Source of the DNA: Microbacterium sp. W4I20
GTDB taxonomy: Bacteria > Actinomycetota > Actinomycetes > Actinomycetales > Microbacteriaceae
Assembly (NCBI RefSeq): GCF_030816505.1
Contig: NZ_JAUSYB010000002.1
Span: 65,824 to 129,823 of the forward strand
DNA length: 64,000 nt
Direction: 5' to 3'
In this document: one piece after another, positions 1-7,061 of the stretch
Layout: each line of letters begins with the position of its first letter
Numbering within the stretch: the first letter of the stretch is position 1
Made by a program: the position numbers and the translations under genes
Notes under the pieces: model-generated
The model's input: the letters and a program-made list of their open reading frames with translations, nothing else
What the model was told of the DNA's origin: nothing
Databases searched by the model: none

Positions 1-151
1 CCTCGACGTAGTTGCCGTGGTCGTCGACCGCGGTCAGCGTCACCGTATCGCTGCGATTGGCATTGCCTAGAACGCTCGCATACTCCATGAGGGTCTGGGC
101 CGCGTCGTCGCCCAGGAAATGGGCTTTTTCCCCGTACGTCAGATGCTTCAT
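1..151 (-). CDS. Small hypothetical protein, N-terminal part (runs off the window)
   Basis: The reverse strand opens with ATG at 151 and reads MKHLTYGEKAHFLGDDAAQT, then continues through a LMEYASVLG stretch to the window edge with no stop. It matches the protein at 3832-4167 in the same register: an aromatic start, L-G-D-D-A, L-x-Y-(A/S)-x-x-L-G, then a beta-like stretch. The two are paralogs, and the other copy is about 111 residues long, so roughly half of this one is visible. I do not know the function. The short charged and hydrophobic pattern suggests a small soluble cytoplasmic protein. Confidence 0.6.
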   Translation of the reverse strand, partial: MKHLTYGEKAHFLGDDAAQTLMEYASVLGNANRSDTVTLTAVDDHGNYVE

Positions 152-225
152 GGAAAGACGTTCCCGCCCCGGGATGATGCAGCCCAGGGGGTTGACAGCT
201 GGCGTGGATCGTTCGACGGTGAGGT

Positions 226-525
226 ATGGGATATCTCCGCTATGACAGTAGCTCGCCTCCGATCGCGATCGAGGACGCCGAGTTGGCGAACCTGAAGGTC
301 GTGATCGGGACGAAGCTTCGCAGGCAGGAGAGCTTCATGATGACGTGGCATCCGCCCGGGGGCGATCCGGGGCGGACCTGCAGTGCGTGGATACATCCCG
401 CGATACCGTTGCAGTTCGCGTTCGACGGCGAGAGCATCCCGCAGGTGGAGCCCGCCCATGTCGCCGCGCTCATGGAGCGGGCGAACGCCACCGGCGACCT
501 CGTCCTCACACACCTGATCGACTAG
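226..525 (+). CDS. DUF7882-family small protein, copy 1
   Basis: This 99-residue protein has the layout of a family common in Microbacteriaceae, often mislabelled in databases as an ATP-dependent DNA ligase. The features are an MGxLxYDS start, an IEDAELANLKVVIGTKLRR core around residues 15-33, an ESFMMTW strand, then AWIHPAIPLQFAFDG and a C-terminal HVAALMERANATGDL helix. No ligase motif (KxDG) is present, so the ligase name should not be used. The start is preceded by GGTGAGGT. Two other copies lie at 563-901 and 6356-6667. The function is unknown; the family is small, cytoplasmic and lacks membrane segments. Confidence 0.8.
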   Translation: MGYLRYDSSSPPIAIEDAELANLKVVIGTKLRRQESFMMTWHPPGGDPGRTCSAWIHPAIPLQFAFDGESIPQVEPAHVAALMERANATGDLVLTHLID

Positions 526-562
526 CTCATCGTGCCGCTGGGCGTAGATCGGCAGGCTGTGC

Positions 563-901
563 TTAGACGGCAGGGAGCGGAGCCTTGTCTGCGGCGAGCC
601 CGGTGTCGACCGGTTCATGCACGAGATAAAGACCGGTCGGCGCATTCGCCGTGTGCGCGAGTGCGTCAATCCAGTACCGGTTGATCGAGGGCTGCCGACT
701 GCCCCCGTATTTGAAGACCAGCGCACTGCCGGGGTGGACCCAGACGGTCGTCCGCCCGCCACCGATGCTGACGTCCTCTCGCCAGGTGAAACCGAAGGGT
801 TCGCCCCGGCGGAGTTTCGCGGTCATCACGAGTTGGATATGCGTCAGCGCGCGATCCTCCATCTCGACCTTCATGGTGCTTTCGTAGATGAACCGACCCA
901 T
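563..901 (-). CDS. DUF7882-family small protein, copy 2
   Basis: This 112-residue protein starts at 901 (MGRFIYESTMKVEMEDRA), with AGAGGA about seven bases upstream on the reverse strand. The frame stays open further upstream, but only this start gives the family N-terminus. The core shows HIQLVMTAKLRR, EPFGFTW, GGRTTVWVHPGSALVFKYGG and a final WIDALAHTANAPTGLYLV helix. It converges with copy 1, and the stops are about 40 bp apart. The C-terminus has an extra ~12-residue tail compared with copy 1. Function unknown. Confidence 0.8.
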   Translation of the reverse strand: MGRFIYESTMKVEMEDRALTHIQLVMTAKLRRGEPFGFTWREDVSIGGGRTTVWVHPGSALVFKYGGSRQPSINRYWIDALAHTANAPTGLYLVHEPVDTGLAADKAPLPAV

Positions 902-1167
902 CCCGTCATTCCTCTGTTCGCCACGAAGTGCCCGTGCCAGAGGCCGCGACCATGATGATCGCAGTAGTGGTGATTCCAGCCTCCCAAGGAGACGCGCGCG
1001 CCGCGACCCCTTGCCAGTCCACTCCGCCGATGGTAGATCGAGATCGGCGAAAGCGGGGAGGCGCGAAAGCGGGAGCAGGCCTACCATCAGTCTGGGTGCC
1101 CAGAATCGCGCTCACAGAGAGGGACAGGTTAGCTAGCGCGACACCACGGGAGCCATCATGGTTCCAG

Positions 1168-1362
1168 ACTGGGCTCAGCACGCATGTTCCGGCTCTCGAC
1201 GGAGATGCGATTCGCGACTATTTCGCCAATCACCTGCCCGGGATCCTCGATCGGCTTGCCGTGTGGGTGGCGATCCCCGTCCATGTCGGCGGACCCGGGC
1301 GGCGGAACAATCTGTCCAGTCGTGGAACGCGGTTGGTGGCAACTCCTTACACCATGCATTAG
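1168..1362 (+). pseudogene. Remnant of an M20-type dipeptidase N-terminus
   Basis: In frame from about 1174 the translation contains DGDAIRDYFANHLPGILDRL followed by AVWVAIPVHVGGPGRRNNL. This resembles the first ~45 residues of M20 metallodipeptidases, where a helix is followed by a W-V-x-I-P-S-V motif. The similarity ends at a stop at 1360-1362, and no metal-binding residues follow in any frame. I therefore read it as a decayed fragment. The match rests on one short stretch and could be wrong. Confidence 0.4.
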
Positions 1363-1373
1363 AACCAAGCGTC

Positions 1374-1613
1374 TTACTCACGATCCGTCTCGCGGTCAGA
1401 ATCCGGCGGGCCGTCCAGATCGACCGTCACACATGCGACCGCCACAGCAAGCAAACTGACGAAGAACACCACCACGCCCGAAACTACCGAGAATCCCCAC
1501 GACCTTATGGTGAGCAAGGAGACGGCACTGAAGAAGCCCGCAGACAGCAGCGGCAGCCCAAACATGGGGAACACGAAGGCCTTTCGCGAGGCCTGACGCG
1601 TGGACGCTTTCAT
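1374..1613 (-). CDS. Small two-TM membrane protein
   Basis: This 79-residue protein has a basic N-terminus (MKASTRQASRKAF) and two hydrophobic segments, at about residues 13-34 and 43-66, ending in an acidic, Asp/Glu/Arg-rich tail. It sits 69 bp downstream of the DUF3618 gene on the same strand. A GGAGGA sequence lies about 13 bases before the start, a little far for a ribosome site. It may be the last member of the operon that begins at 3347. Function unknown. Confidence 0.55.
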   Translation of the reverse strand: MKASTRQASRKAFVFPMFGLPLLSAGFFSAVSLLTIRSWGFSVVSGVVVFFVSLLAVAVACVTVDLDGPPDSDRETDRE

Positions 1614-1682
1614 ACTGTTGACTGCTTCCTCCGGCGGGGCGGACCCACTTTCCCGAGTGGGTCCGCCCGATCTGGTGGCGTG

Positions 1683-2246
1683 TCAGCTCTCGGTGAGATC
1701 CGCGCGAGCGTGCTGAGCCTGGTTCTTCACTTCGCCGGCAGCGGTCTGGGCTTCATCTGTGACCGTGGCCGCGGACTCCTGCGCCTGGTCCTTCACCGAT
1801 GCGAGGGACTCCTGCGCGGGCTCTTTCAGGTGCTCGCCGACCTCCTTCGCCACGTCGGTGACCTCGTCGACCAGGGGCTGCGCCTGGTCCTTGACGGTCG
1901 CGGCGAGGTCCTTCTCCTTCGACGATGCCGGGATCAGCGACGCCAGCAAGAGACCTGCACCGAACGCGATCAGACCGACGGCCATGGGGTTGCCTTCGGC
2001 TTTGGCGACGGCACGGTCCTTCACGTCCCCCACGTGGACACCGGCGTCTGAGAGGGAAGAGCCTGCATCGTCCGCGGCACCCATCACACGCTCGCGGACG
2101 GAGCTGAACGCCCAGCGGACTTTGCTCATCTGCCGGTCCACCATCTTTGACGGGGACACCTTGTCGGCCAGGGCATCCACGTCGAGACCGAGGTCCTGAC
2201 GGGTACGTTCGATGCCAGCGCGGATCTCATCGGGTGAATCACTCAT
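1683..2246 (-). CDS. DUF3618 domain protein
   Basis: This 187-residue protein starts MSDSPDEIRAGIERTRQDLG, the DUF3618 signature (an IxxTRxxLxxDVDAL pattern). It has a single hydrophobic segment at about residues 87-107 (NPMAVGLIAFGAGLLLASLI). The C-terminal ~75 residues are an Ala/Glu/Lys/Gln heptad-like helix with repeated VKDQAQ units, like late-embryogenesis type proteins. Its start overlaps the stop of the holin-like gene upstream by four bases (ATGA), so translation is probably coupled. Proteins of this set are thought to sit at the membrane under envelope or osmotic stress; that role is inferred from family context. Confidence 0.85.
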   Translation of the reverse strand: MSDSPDEIRAGIERTRQDLGLDVDALADKVSPSKMVDRQMSKVRWAFSSVRERVMGAADDAGSSLSDAGVHVGDVKDRAVAKAEGNPMAVGLIAFGAGLLLASLIPASSKEKDLAATVKDQAQPLVDEVTDVAKEVGEHLKEPAQESLASVKDQAQESAATVTDEAQTAAGEVKNQAQHARADLTES

Positions 2247-2656
2247 CGGTTCTCCTCATTCCTTTTCAACGTTTCCGGAATCTCTTTCACGGTGTCCACC
2301 GTCTGCGGCGCACCCTCGACTTGCTTGAGCTGACCCCGCCCGACCAGGAACAGGATCAGTGCGATCGCCGCCCAGATGACGGCGACGACGACGCCGGCCC
2401 AACCGCCCCCCATCAGGGTGCCGAGAGCCCACCAGAGCGCGACGGACAAGAAGAACACCGCCATGAGTGCCCCGTAGCCGGCGGCGCCCATGAGGCCTGC
2501 GCCCTTGGCGGACTTCGTCGCGGACTCCTTCAGCTCGGCCTTCGCGAGCGTGACTTCCTGGCGCATGAGCGTCGAGATGTCCCGCGATACCTCGCCGAGT
2601 AGATCCCCGAGTGAGGTGGAGACGGCCTTCTGTTCAGACGGCGTTGGGTCGGTCAT
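2243..2656 (-). CDS. Phage holin-like (Actinobacterial holin-X type) membrane protein
   Basis: This 137-residue protein has an N-terminal amphipathic region (LLGEVSRDISTLMRQEVTLA) followed by two long hydrophobic segments at about residues 55-78 and 84-105. That is the layout of the putative actinobacterial holin-X family, which normally sits beside DUF3618 genes. The open frame extends upstream, but MTDPTPSEQ at 2656 is the natural start and overlaps the upstream gene by 23 bases. Despite the name these chromosomal proteins are not part of a phage lysis cassette here, and no lysin is nearby. Confidence 0.85.
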   Translation of the reverse strand: MTDPTPSEQKAVSTSLGDLLGEVSRDISTLMRQEVTLAKAELKESATKSAKGAGLMGAAGYGALMAVFFLSVALWWALGTLMGGGWAGVVVAVIWAAIALILFLVGRGQLKQVEGAPQTVDTVKEIPETLKRNEENR

Positions 2657-3347
2657 CGCCGTCCTCCCCGAGGATGTCCGGCCGGCTCGAGGCCGTGTGG
2701 TCGTAGAGCGGCGTGCCAGCTGCCTCAGCACCCGTCGCCATGTTGCCGACGGGGACAGGGACTGCCGGATCCGGGTGCACCTGACGCGGGGCCGGGGCCG
2801 GGGCCGGGGAGGCATCCTTCTCGTCCGACGCGTTCGTGGCGAGGGCACGAGTGAGCCTTCCGACGGCAACTCCGATGATGGCCGCACCCAGGATGAAGGT
2901 GCCGGGCTTGCGGCGGGCGTAGCGCTTGACCTCGGTGAGCACGGAGCCCGGGTCGCGGTCTCCAAGCCAGGTCGCCGCCGAGGACAGACGCGTGGAGACC
3001 TGCTGGACAAGGTCACTGGCGACACCGCTGCCGGTCGAGTTGGAAGCCATGGAGCCCAGCTCGTCCCCTATCGAGCGAAGGCCGCCCGCGACCCGCTGCT
3101 GCTGCGTGTGGGCCTGCTCCTTCAGCTCGCGCTGCGCCTGCGTGTATAGATCCTTCACCTGAGTCTTCGCTTCACCGACCACAGTGGTGGCTTCATCCTT
3201 CACCGTACCCAGGACATCCTTCGCCTGTGTCGCGGCGGTCTCCTTCAGGTCGGTCGCTTCCTGCTTGGCTGCGTCGACCTTGCCTGAAGAATCTGGGGAT
3301 TGCACGTCGGAGCCGCTCGGGCTCGTCGACTCGAAATTGTCCGACAT
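2634..3347 (-). CDS. Ala/Lys/Gln-rich helical protein with one TM segment, first gene of the operon
   Basis: This 237-residue protein starts at 3347, directly after GAAAGGAG, an ideal ribosome site. Residues ~25-90 form a long charged helix rich in Ala, Lys, Glu and Gln (AAKQEATDLKETAATQAKDV). A hydrophobic segment follows at ~150-165 (FILGAAIIGVAVGRLTRALA), and then a Pro/Ala-rich tail. It heads a three- to four-gene operon with the holin-like and DUF3618 proteins, a gene order common in actinobacteria. The likely site is the inner membrane with a cytoplasmic or envelope-facing helical arm. Confidence 0.8.
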   Translation of the reverse strand: MSDNFESTSPSGSDVQSPDSSGKVDAAKQEATDLKETAATQAKDVLGTVKDEATTVVGEAKTQVKDLYTQAQRELKEQAHTQQQRVAGGLRSIGDELGSMASNSTGSGVASDLVQQVSTRLSSAATWLGDRDPGSVLTEVKRYARRKPGTFILGAAIIGVAVGRLTRALATNASDEKDASPAPAPAPRQVHPDPAVPVPVGNMATGAEAAGTPLYDHTASSRPDILGEDGDDRPNAV

Positions 3348-3522
3348 TGGTGCTCCTTTCGCGGACCGATCGATCTGATCGGTCCGCCTTGTATAGCCCC
3401 CGCTTCCGCCCCGAAGATGACCCTTGCACATAGAAGACTTACGGTGTAAACCGTCTCGAGGGCAACAAGAAGCGGCAGCGCAGCCGGCGCAGGCGCACGA
3501 GGCCGGTGTAGTCGCCGGTCCG

Positions 3523-3623
3523 TTGAACCTGGGCCGTACGAAAAAGGGGATCTACAGGCCGGTGAAGTCCACAACACCGCTGACTGGTCGCCCCGAGGTT
3601 CCCCAGACCTGTCGGGACCACCC
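3523..3623 (+). ncRNA. Twin-hairpin repeat, copy A (degenerate)
   Basis: This is one of five related ~100-bp units. A TTGA box at 3523 is followed about 20 bases later by GATCTAC, then GCCGGTGAAGTCC, and the second hairpin arm with CCCCAGACCT. The second loop motif (TTCCCCAG) is intact, but the first is changed to GTCCACAAC and the second stem has mismatches, so this is the weakest copy. No gene in this 484-bp gap (3348-3831) is convincing. Confidence 0.5.
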
Positions 3624-3721
3624 TCATCCACAACTGCGGGGAACGCCCCCACGCGGTTAACGTCGACAGATCTGCGTCTGATGCTCACGCGAGACGAGGC
3701 GCAGAGTGGGAGATAGGAGTT

Positions 3722-3746
3722 AGCCGCGCCGAGTGAATCCGCGGCT
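3722..3746. terminator. Hairpin downstream of the 3832-4167 gene
   Basis: AGCCGCG and CGCGGCT are separated by 11 bases and form a 7-bp GC-rich stem. It lies about 85 bp past the end of the reverse-strand gene at 3832 and could end its transcript. There is no T-tract. Confidence 0.35.
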
Positions 3747-3831
3747 CATGAGCGCACCCACACGTGGCTTAGGGTAGCGCCGGCCCAATAATCTTGCTCG
3801 AGGGAGGACCCGGTTGCACAGGCGATGGGCC

Positions 3832-4167
3832 TCAGTGGGCTCCGTCGATTTCGAAGTTCGAGACGTCTTCGCTAGCAAGGGGTGCGCTCGTCGGTCTTTC
3901 GATCGAGGCCGTGAGGTGGCGCAACCGTCCCACCAGCTCGGTATCAACGAGCTCCGCTCCGGGGGTCTCAACGGCTTCCGTCACGATCTGACTGGCTGGC
4001 CCGATCAGGAATTTCGCTGAGACAACTTCCCCGCTCTCATTGCGCACCGGGATCTCGATGATCTCTGCTCGATCGTCATCACCGAGCGCTCGACTGTAGT
4101 CGAGTAGCGCGTCGGCGATGTCGTCACCCGTCAGATACTCGTCTCCCGCGTAGATGATGATCCGCAT
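3832..4167 (-). CDS. Small hypothetical protein, paralog of the gene at 1-151
   Basis: This 111-residue protein starts MRIIIYAGDEYLTGDDIADALLDYSRALG, aligning with the partial protein at the left edge. A basic-acidic stretch (DDDRAEIIEIPV) leads to a beta-rich part (VVSAKFLIGPASQIV) and a C-terminal helix (VDTELVGRLRHLTASIE). The stretch FLIGPASQI resembles a small-molecule or nucleotide loop only loosely. No signal peptide or membrane segment is present. Two paralogs within 4 kb, both near DUF7882 genes, suggest a family expanded in this lineage. Function unknown. Confidence 0.7.
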   Translation of the reverse strand: MRIIIYAGDEYLTGDDIADALLDYSRALGDDDRAEIIEIPVRNESGEVVSAKFLIGPASQIVTEAVETPGAELVDTELVGRLRHLTASIERPTSAPLASEDVSNFEIDGAH

Positions 4168-4176
4168 ACAGCGTTT

Positions 4177-4380
4177 CTACACTCGGCAGTGAGACAGGAG
4201 ATTCCCCTTGTCAGGGGCCTGAGCGGGTGCTAAATGCTTCACACGCTCGGAAGACAAACGGCGAGCGGCGGCGTCAATGTACGACGCGAGCGAACATCCG
4301 TCAATATCCTCTTCGCCCGACCATCTCGTCACTACCTTCAGAGCTCCCAGCACGCCGGTCCCACTAGCGTGACACATCAC
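4177..4380 (-). CDS. Possible small protein upstream of 3832
   Basis: The 67-residue reading frame ends 10 bp before the start of the 3832-4167 gene on the same strand, which would fit an operon. The middle (LKVVTRWSGEEDIDGCSLASYIDAA) has protein-like composition, but the N-terminus is unremarkable and I recognise no family. It could be a chance frame. Confidence 0.3.
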   Translation of the reverse strand: MMCHASGTGVLGALKVVTRWSGEEDIDGCSLASYIDAAARRLSSERVKHLAPAQAPDKGNLLSHCRV

Positions 4381-4397
4381 AATCCAGGAGCGTCGCC

Positions 4398-4874
4398 ATG
4401 AGCACCACCACAGAACCCGAAGCCGGGTACGCGAAATCCCCTATTCAGAGGACGGCACTGATCGTCGGTATCGTCTTCCTCCTCGTCGGAATCGCTGGAT
4501 TCATTCCCGGCGTCACGCACTCGGCCGAGCATCTGCATGGCGTAGGCGCGGACTCTGAAGCCCAGCTGCTGGGCGTGTTCCAAGTGTCGGTTTTGCATAA
4601 CCTAGTCCACCTCGTGTTCGGCGTTGCCGGCCTCGCCGCCGCCGCTCGCGTTCGCAGCTCCCGCCTGTATCTCATCGTCGGCGGTCTGGTGTATCTCATC
4701 GTCTGGATCTATGGCCTCATCGCCGTGACCAACGCCGAGATCAACTTCCTCCCGGTAAACGACGCCGACAACTGGCTGCACCTCGCTCTTGCTGCCGGGA
4801 TGATCCTTCTCGGACTCTTCGTCGCGCGCCCCGCCCGCAACGCCCAGACTGCCGCAGGAACGCCGCGGGCGTGA
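4398..4874 (+). CDS. DUF4383 four-TM membrane protein
   Basis: This 158-residue protein has four hydrophobic segments, at about residues 20-38, 66-86, 91-112 and 127-145. Characteristic DUF4383 features are a first TM with LLVGIAGFIPG, an H-N-L-V-H-L-V-F-G-V-A-G motif at the start of TM2 (around 67-78) and a D-N-W-L-H-L motif before TM4. The family is common in actinobacteria; no biochemical function is established. It is divergent from the small gene at 4177 and has no obvious partner. Confidence 0.85.
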   Translation: MSTTTEPEAGYAKSPIQRTALIVGIVFLLVGIAGFIPGVTHSAEHLHGVGADSEAQLLGVFQVSVLHNLVHLVFGVAGLAAAARVRSSRLYLIVGGLVYLIVWIYGLIAVTNAEINFLPVNDADNWLHLALAAGMILLGLFVARPARNAQTAAGTPRA

Positions 4875-4937
4875 TCGGGTGAGCGAAGGCGCGCCGCGCG
4901 AGATGACAACAAGGCAGCAGGTGATGGAGGTCTCGCC

Positions 4938-5102
4938 GTGCTCTTGGAACAACTTGCCATTGTCGGCGCGGTGCTCGTTCTCGTCCAGTGGGGGAGTGCC
5001 TCCTGGCTCGGCGGCGTCCAGGCAATCACCTCCGCTATTGGCGTCGTTCGCCTCTTGAGACGGCCACGCCAGGGGGCGACGCCCAGCGAGTTCTCAAGAT
5101 AG
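4938..5102 (+). CDS. Possible 54-residue membrane peptide (GTG start)
   Basis: A GTG at 4938 lies seven bases after GGAGG and opens a 54-codon frame. The frame has one hydrophobic segment (LAIVGAVLVLVQWGSASWLGG) and a basic tail (VVRLLRRPRQG). Ribosome-site spacing and topology are plausible for a small membrane protein about 60 bp downstream of the DUF4383 gene. I do not recognise it. Confidence 0.35.
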   Translation: MLLEQLAIVGAVLVLVQWGSASWLGGVQAITSAIGVVRLLRRPRQGATPSEFSR

Positions 5103-5211
5103 GCCGGAAGCTCATGGGTGGCCGCGGCGACGGTGAAAGTCGCGCTGGGCGCCACCATGCCGAACGGGCCATTACCCAGTCGCTTGTCCATCGAACGCGA
5201 GCGGGCCCACC

Positions 5212-5225
5212 AAAACGATCGTTTT
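5212..5225. repeat. Dispersed palindrome, copy 1
   Basis: AAAACGATCGTTTT is a perfect 14-base palindrome in the gap before the 5270-5869 gene end, and the flanks are less symmetric than in other copies. Confidence 0.8.
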
Positions 5226-5269
5226 CGACTGTCTCGCGCCCCATTGACGCCCTGGCGCTTTCGCGTAGT

Positions 5270-5869
5270 TCAGCGCGGCCAGTAGGGCCGAGCGCGAGCG
5301 GCGAGTGCCGGCACCATGCTCGCATCGATCTTCACGCGCGTCTCGTCGATGCCGAGTGTCGGCCATTGCATGACCAGTTCGATCGGCCCGGCTGGCGGCA
5401 GAGGCCATAGCCACAGGTGGTCCGCGGAGGAGTATGTGCTCCCTCCGCCGCCGCCTCCTTGCTCCCGATGGCTGAGAGTGTGCCCCTTGGGTTCGATCAT
5501 CGGATCGCTGCCACGGAAGAACGGGGATGCGTCGGTCACGATCTTCTCACCGTCTGCGAGCACGACCCCGAATCGCAGCCGACCGGCTACGTCGACGAGG
5601 CCGCCGTAGGACATGTGCCCCATGAACGCGCCGCACAACTCATTCCACTCCGTCAGGGGGAGACCCTTTCGGCGGAGACGACGCTCCACCCGGAATTGGA
5701 CCCCCTCACGGTGAACGTCGATCCCCACGAGTGCGATCGCGACGTGGTCAGTCACATGCCCGCTTTCGACTCCGCAAGGGCAGCGTGAACGCGGCTCCTC
5801 TCTGGCAGCTTCCAGCGCCAAGATCCGCGCATCGACCTGAGGGGCCGTTGATCGCCCTGGTCCGGTCAC
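5270..5869 (-). CDS. Conserved actinobacterial hypothetical protein
   Basis: This 199-residue protein fits a widespread but uncharacterised actinobacterial type. It has an early hydrophobic strand (DHVAIALVGIDV), a DGEKIVTD strand, a Gly-rich linker (residues ~138-143, six Gly), and a conserved ending with LWLWPLPPAGPIELVMQWP, then GIDETRVKID and a terminal W-P. The GTG at 5869 has GGAG upstream, but the first ~35 residues look unlike the family, so an internal GTG at 5755 is possible. A dispersed palindrome sits immediately upstream of the gene (5891). Function unknown. Confidence 0.65.
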   Translation of the reverse strand: MTGPGRSTAPQVDARILALEAAREEPRSRCPCGVESGHVTDHVAIALVGIDVHREGVQFRVERRLRRKGLPLTEWNELCGAFMGHMSYGGLVDVAGRLRFGVVLADGEKIVTDASPFFRGSDPMIEPKGHTLSHREQGGGGGGSTYSSADHLWLWPLPPAGPIELVMQWPTLGIDETRVKIDASMVPALAARARPYWPR

Positions 5870-5890
5870 TAGAGGTGATCTCCAGCCCGC

Positions 5891-5910
5891 CCGGAAACGA
5901 TCGTTTTCGG
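5891..5910. repeat. Dispersed palindrome, copy 2
   Basis: CCGGAAACGATCGTTTTCGG has arms matching at all but one pair, and it lies just upstream of the start of the 5270-5869 gene. Confidence 0.85.
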
Positions 5911-6036
5911 TGTGGTCGCCTCACTATGTGCCTTGTTTCATGCTCGGTGCAGCTCGCTTGTTATGTCCCGGATGCGCGCAGTGTTGTCCACAATGGCCAT
6001 CGCTGGAACCCTCACTTGGCTGTAGCCCCCTCGGCT

Positions 6037-6180
6037 ATGGCGGCGACGACGATCGACGGCCCCGTCAACCTCGGCACCGCTGCACCACTCTCGGTACTGG
6101 CCTCGTCAACGGGCACTAGCGCGGGGTCGTCTGTGATTAACGCGCGATGCAGTTCTCCCGCGGCGCTCGCGCAGGGGAGG
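6037..6180 (+). pseudogene. Remnant of an ice-binding-like (DUF3494) protein
   Basis: The frame from 6037 reads MAATTIDGPVNLGTAAPLSV, then LASSTGTSAGSSVIN. Ice-binding-like DUF3494 proteins start their mature region with a V-x-L-G-T-A-x-x-x-x-V-L-A-x-S-T-V-T-N-T-G pattern, which this follows closely. The next expected G-x-L-G-x-x-P motif is absent and composition degrades, so only a fragment survives. Nothing else gene-like is seen in 5911-6355 apart from the hairpin at 6183. Confidence 0.4.
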
Positions 6181-6182
6181 GT

Positions 6183-6229
6183 GGCCTTCCGCTCCGCGAT
6201 TGGCCCCAGCGCTCGCTCGGCGGAAGGCC
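6183..6229. repeat. Long-stem hairpin repeat, copy 1
   Basis: GGCCTTCCGC (6183) and GCGGAAGGCC (6220) form a 10-bp stem around a 27-base loop containing GGCCCCAG. Related hairpins are at 10704 and 60519. Confidence 0.6.
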
Positions 6230-6355
6230 AGAACGCGGCGCAGATCGTCCCCAGCTCAGTGGCACCGCTGCTCTGCGAGCAGAGTACGCCGTTAGACGCA
6301 GGGCGTCTAGATCGGCACTCGCTGCAACAACGTCGCAACCGCGAGACTGCTACTC

Positions 6356-6667
6356 TCAGCCGGTCGGGCTGTCTAAGACTTCGTCGATGAGCTGGGTGCC
6401 GCCGGCCGAGTTCGCAGAATGCATGAGTTCCTCGACCCACTTCACGTTGAGTTCAGGTGCTTCAGGTTCTTCGAACGTGAAGCGGAACGGTATCGAGGGG
6501 TAGCCAGATTGTGGAGCGTACGCCAGGCTCGTCCTCGGGTGGCGCCACGACAGCGTGAAGCTTTCGTTTCGTCGGAGCTTGGTCGCTACGACGACTTTGG
6601 GGTGGGCGAGGGCGCGGTCGTCGATGTGGATCGCGTCGGTGCCGGCACCGTAGAGGGTGGTTCCCAT
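6356..6667 (-). CDS. DUF7882-family small protein, copy 3
   Basis: This 103-residue protein starts at 6667 (MGTTLYGAGTDAIHIDDRAL); the open frame extends upstream but the family start is clear. It carries VVVATKLRR, ESFTLSWRHP, a shortened GYPSIPFRFTFEE strand and the WVEELMHSANSAGG helix. The usual GRSTIW strand is replaced by a divergent TSLAYAPQ. It is the most diverged of the three copies in the window. Function unknown. Confidence 0.75.
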   Translation of the reverse strand: MGTTLYGAGTDAIHIDDRALAHPKVVVATKLRRNESFTLSWRHPRTSLAYAPQSGYPSIPFRFTFEEPEAPELNVKWVEELMHSANSAGGTQLIDEVLDSPTG

Positions 6668-6906
6668 GGTCGTAACGATAACGTGGCGCGGCCTGCCGTC
6701 GTATCCCTTCACACGCCGACAGGCCGCAGGATTGCAGGGTTTCGCATGGCGTTCCCCAGAACGGCGCGCGTTCGCTACAGCTGGAAACGATAGCTGTCCC
6801 TGCTGACATGGCTAGGGGATTGACACTTCTCGAAGATGGTCAAGAAACGAACGATATTCCGTCTGCAACTAATTGCAACTACCGTTGTGCGGTGTTACTC
6901 GATATG

Positions 6907-7008
6907 TTGACAATAGATCGCAAGAAACGGCGGTCTACGGGCCGGTGAAGTCCCCAGCAACACCGGCAGGTGGTCCCGAGGGTTCCCCAGACCTGCCGGG
7001 ACCACCCC
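6907..7008 (+). ncRNA. Twin-hairpin repeat, copy B
   Basis: TTGACA at 6907 is followed by the conserved AGATCGCAAGAAACGGCGG and then two hairpins. The first stem is GCCGGTG/CACCGGC with loop AAGTCCCCAGCAA. The second is GGTGGTCCCG/CGGGACCACC with GTTCCCCAGACC in the loop. It ends 54 bp before the AraC gene at 7062, so it could be a leader of that gene or an independent small RNA. The rest of the gap (6668-6906) shows nothing. Confidence 0.6.
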
Positions 7009-7061
7009 TATGTGCGGCCCGCCCGTGCGTTGATGTCGTTCGGCGTACAGGAGCGTGACGG

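Noticed and set aside
4709..5191. Reverse frame starting MDKRLGNGPFGMVAPSATFT
   Set aside because: The start looks protein-like but the frame runs antisense through the DUF4383 gene and no family was recognised.
6012..6440. 142-codon reverse frame
   Set aside because: It overlaps the DUF7882 gene and the ice-binding remnant, and its composition is that of a shadow frame.
6937..7008. Cobalamin riboswitch: CCGGTGAAGTCC resembles part of the B12 box
   Set aside because: The unit is only ~100 nt, forms two simple hairpins, lacks the GCCACTG core and sits before genes with no link to B12.
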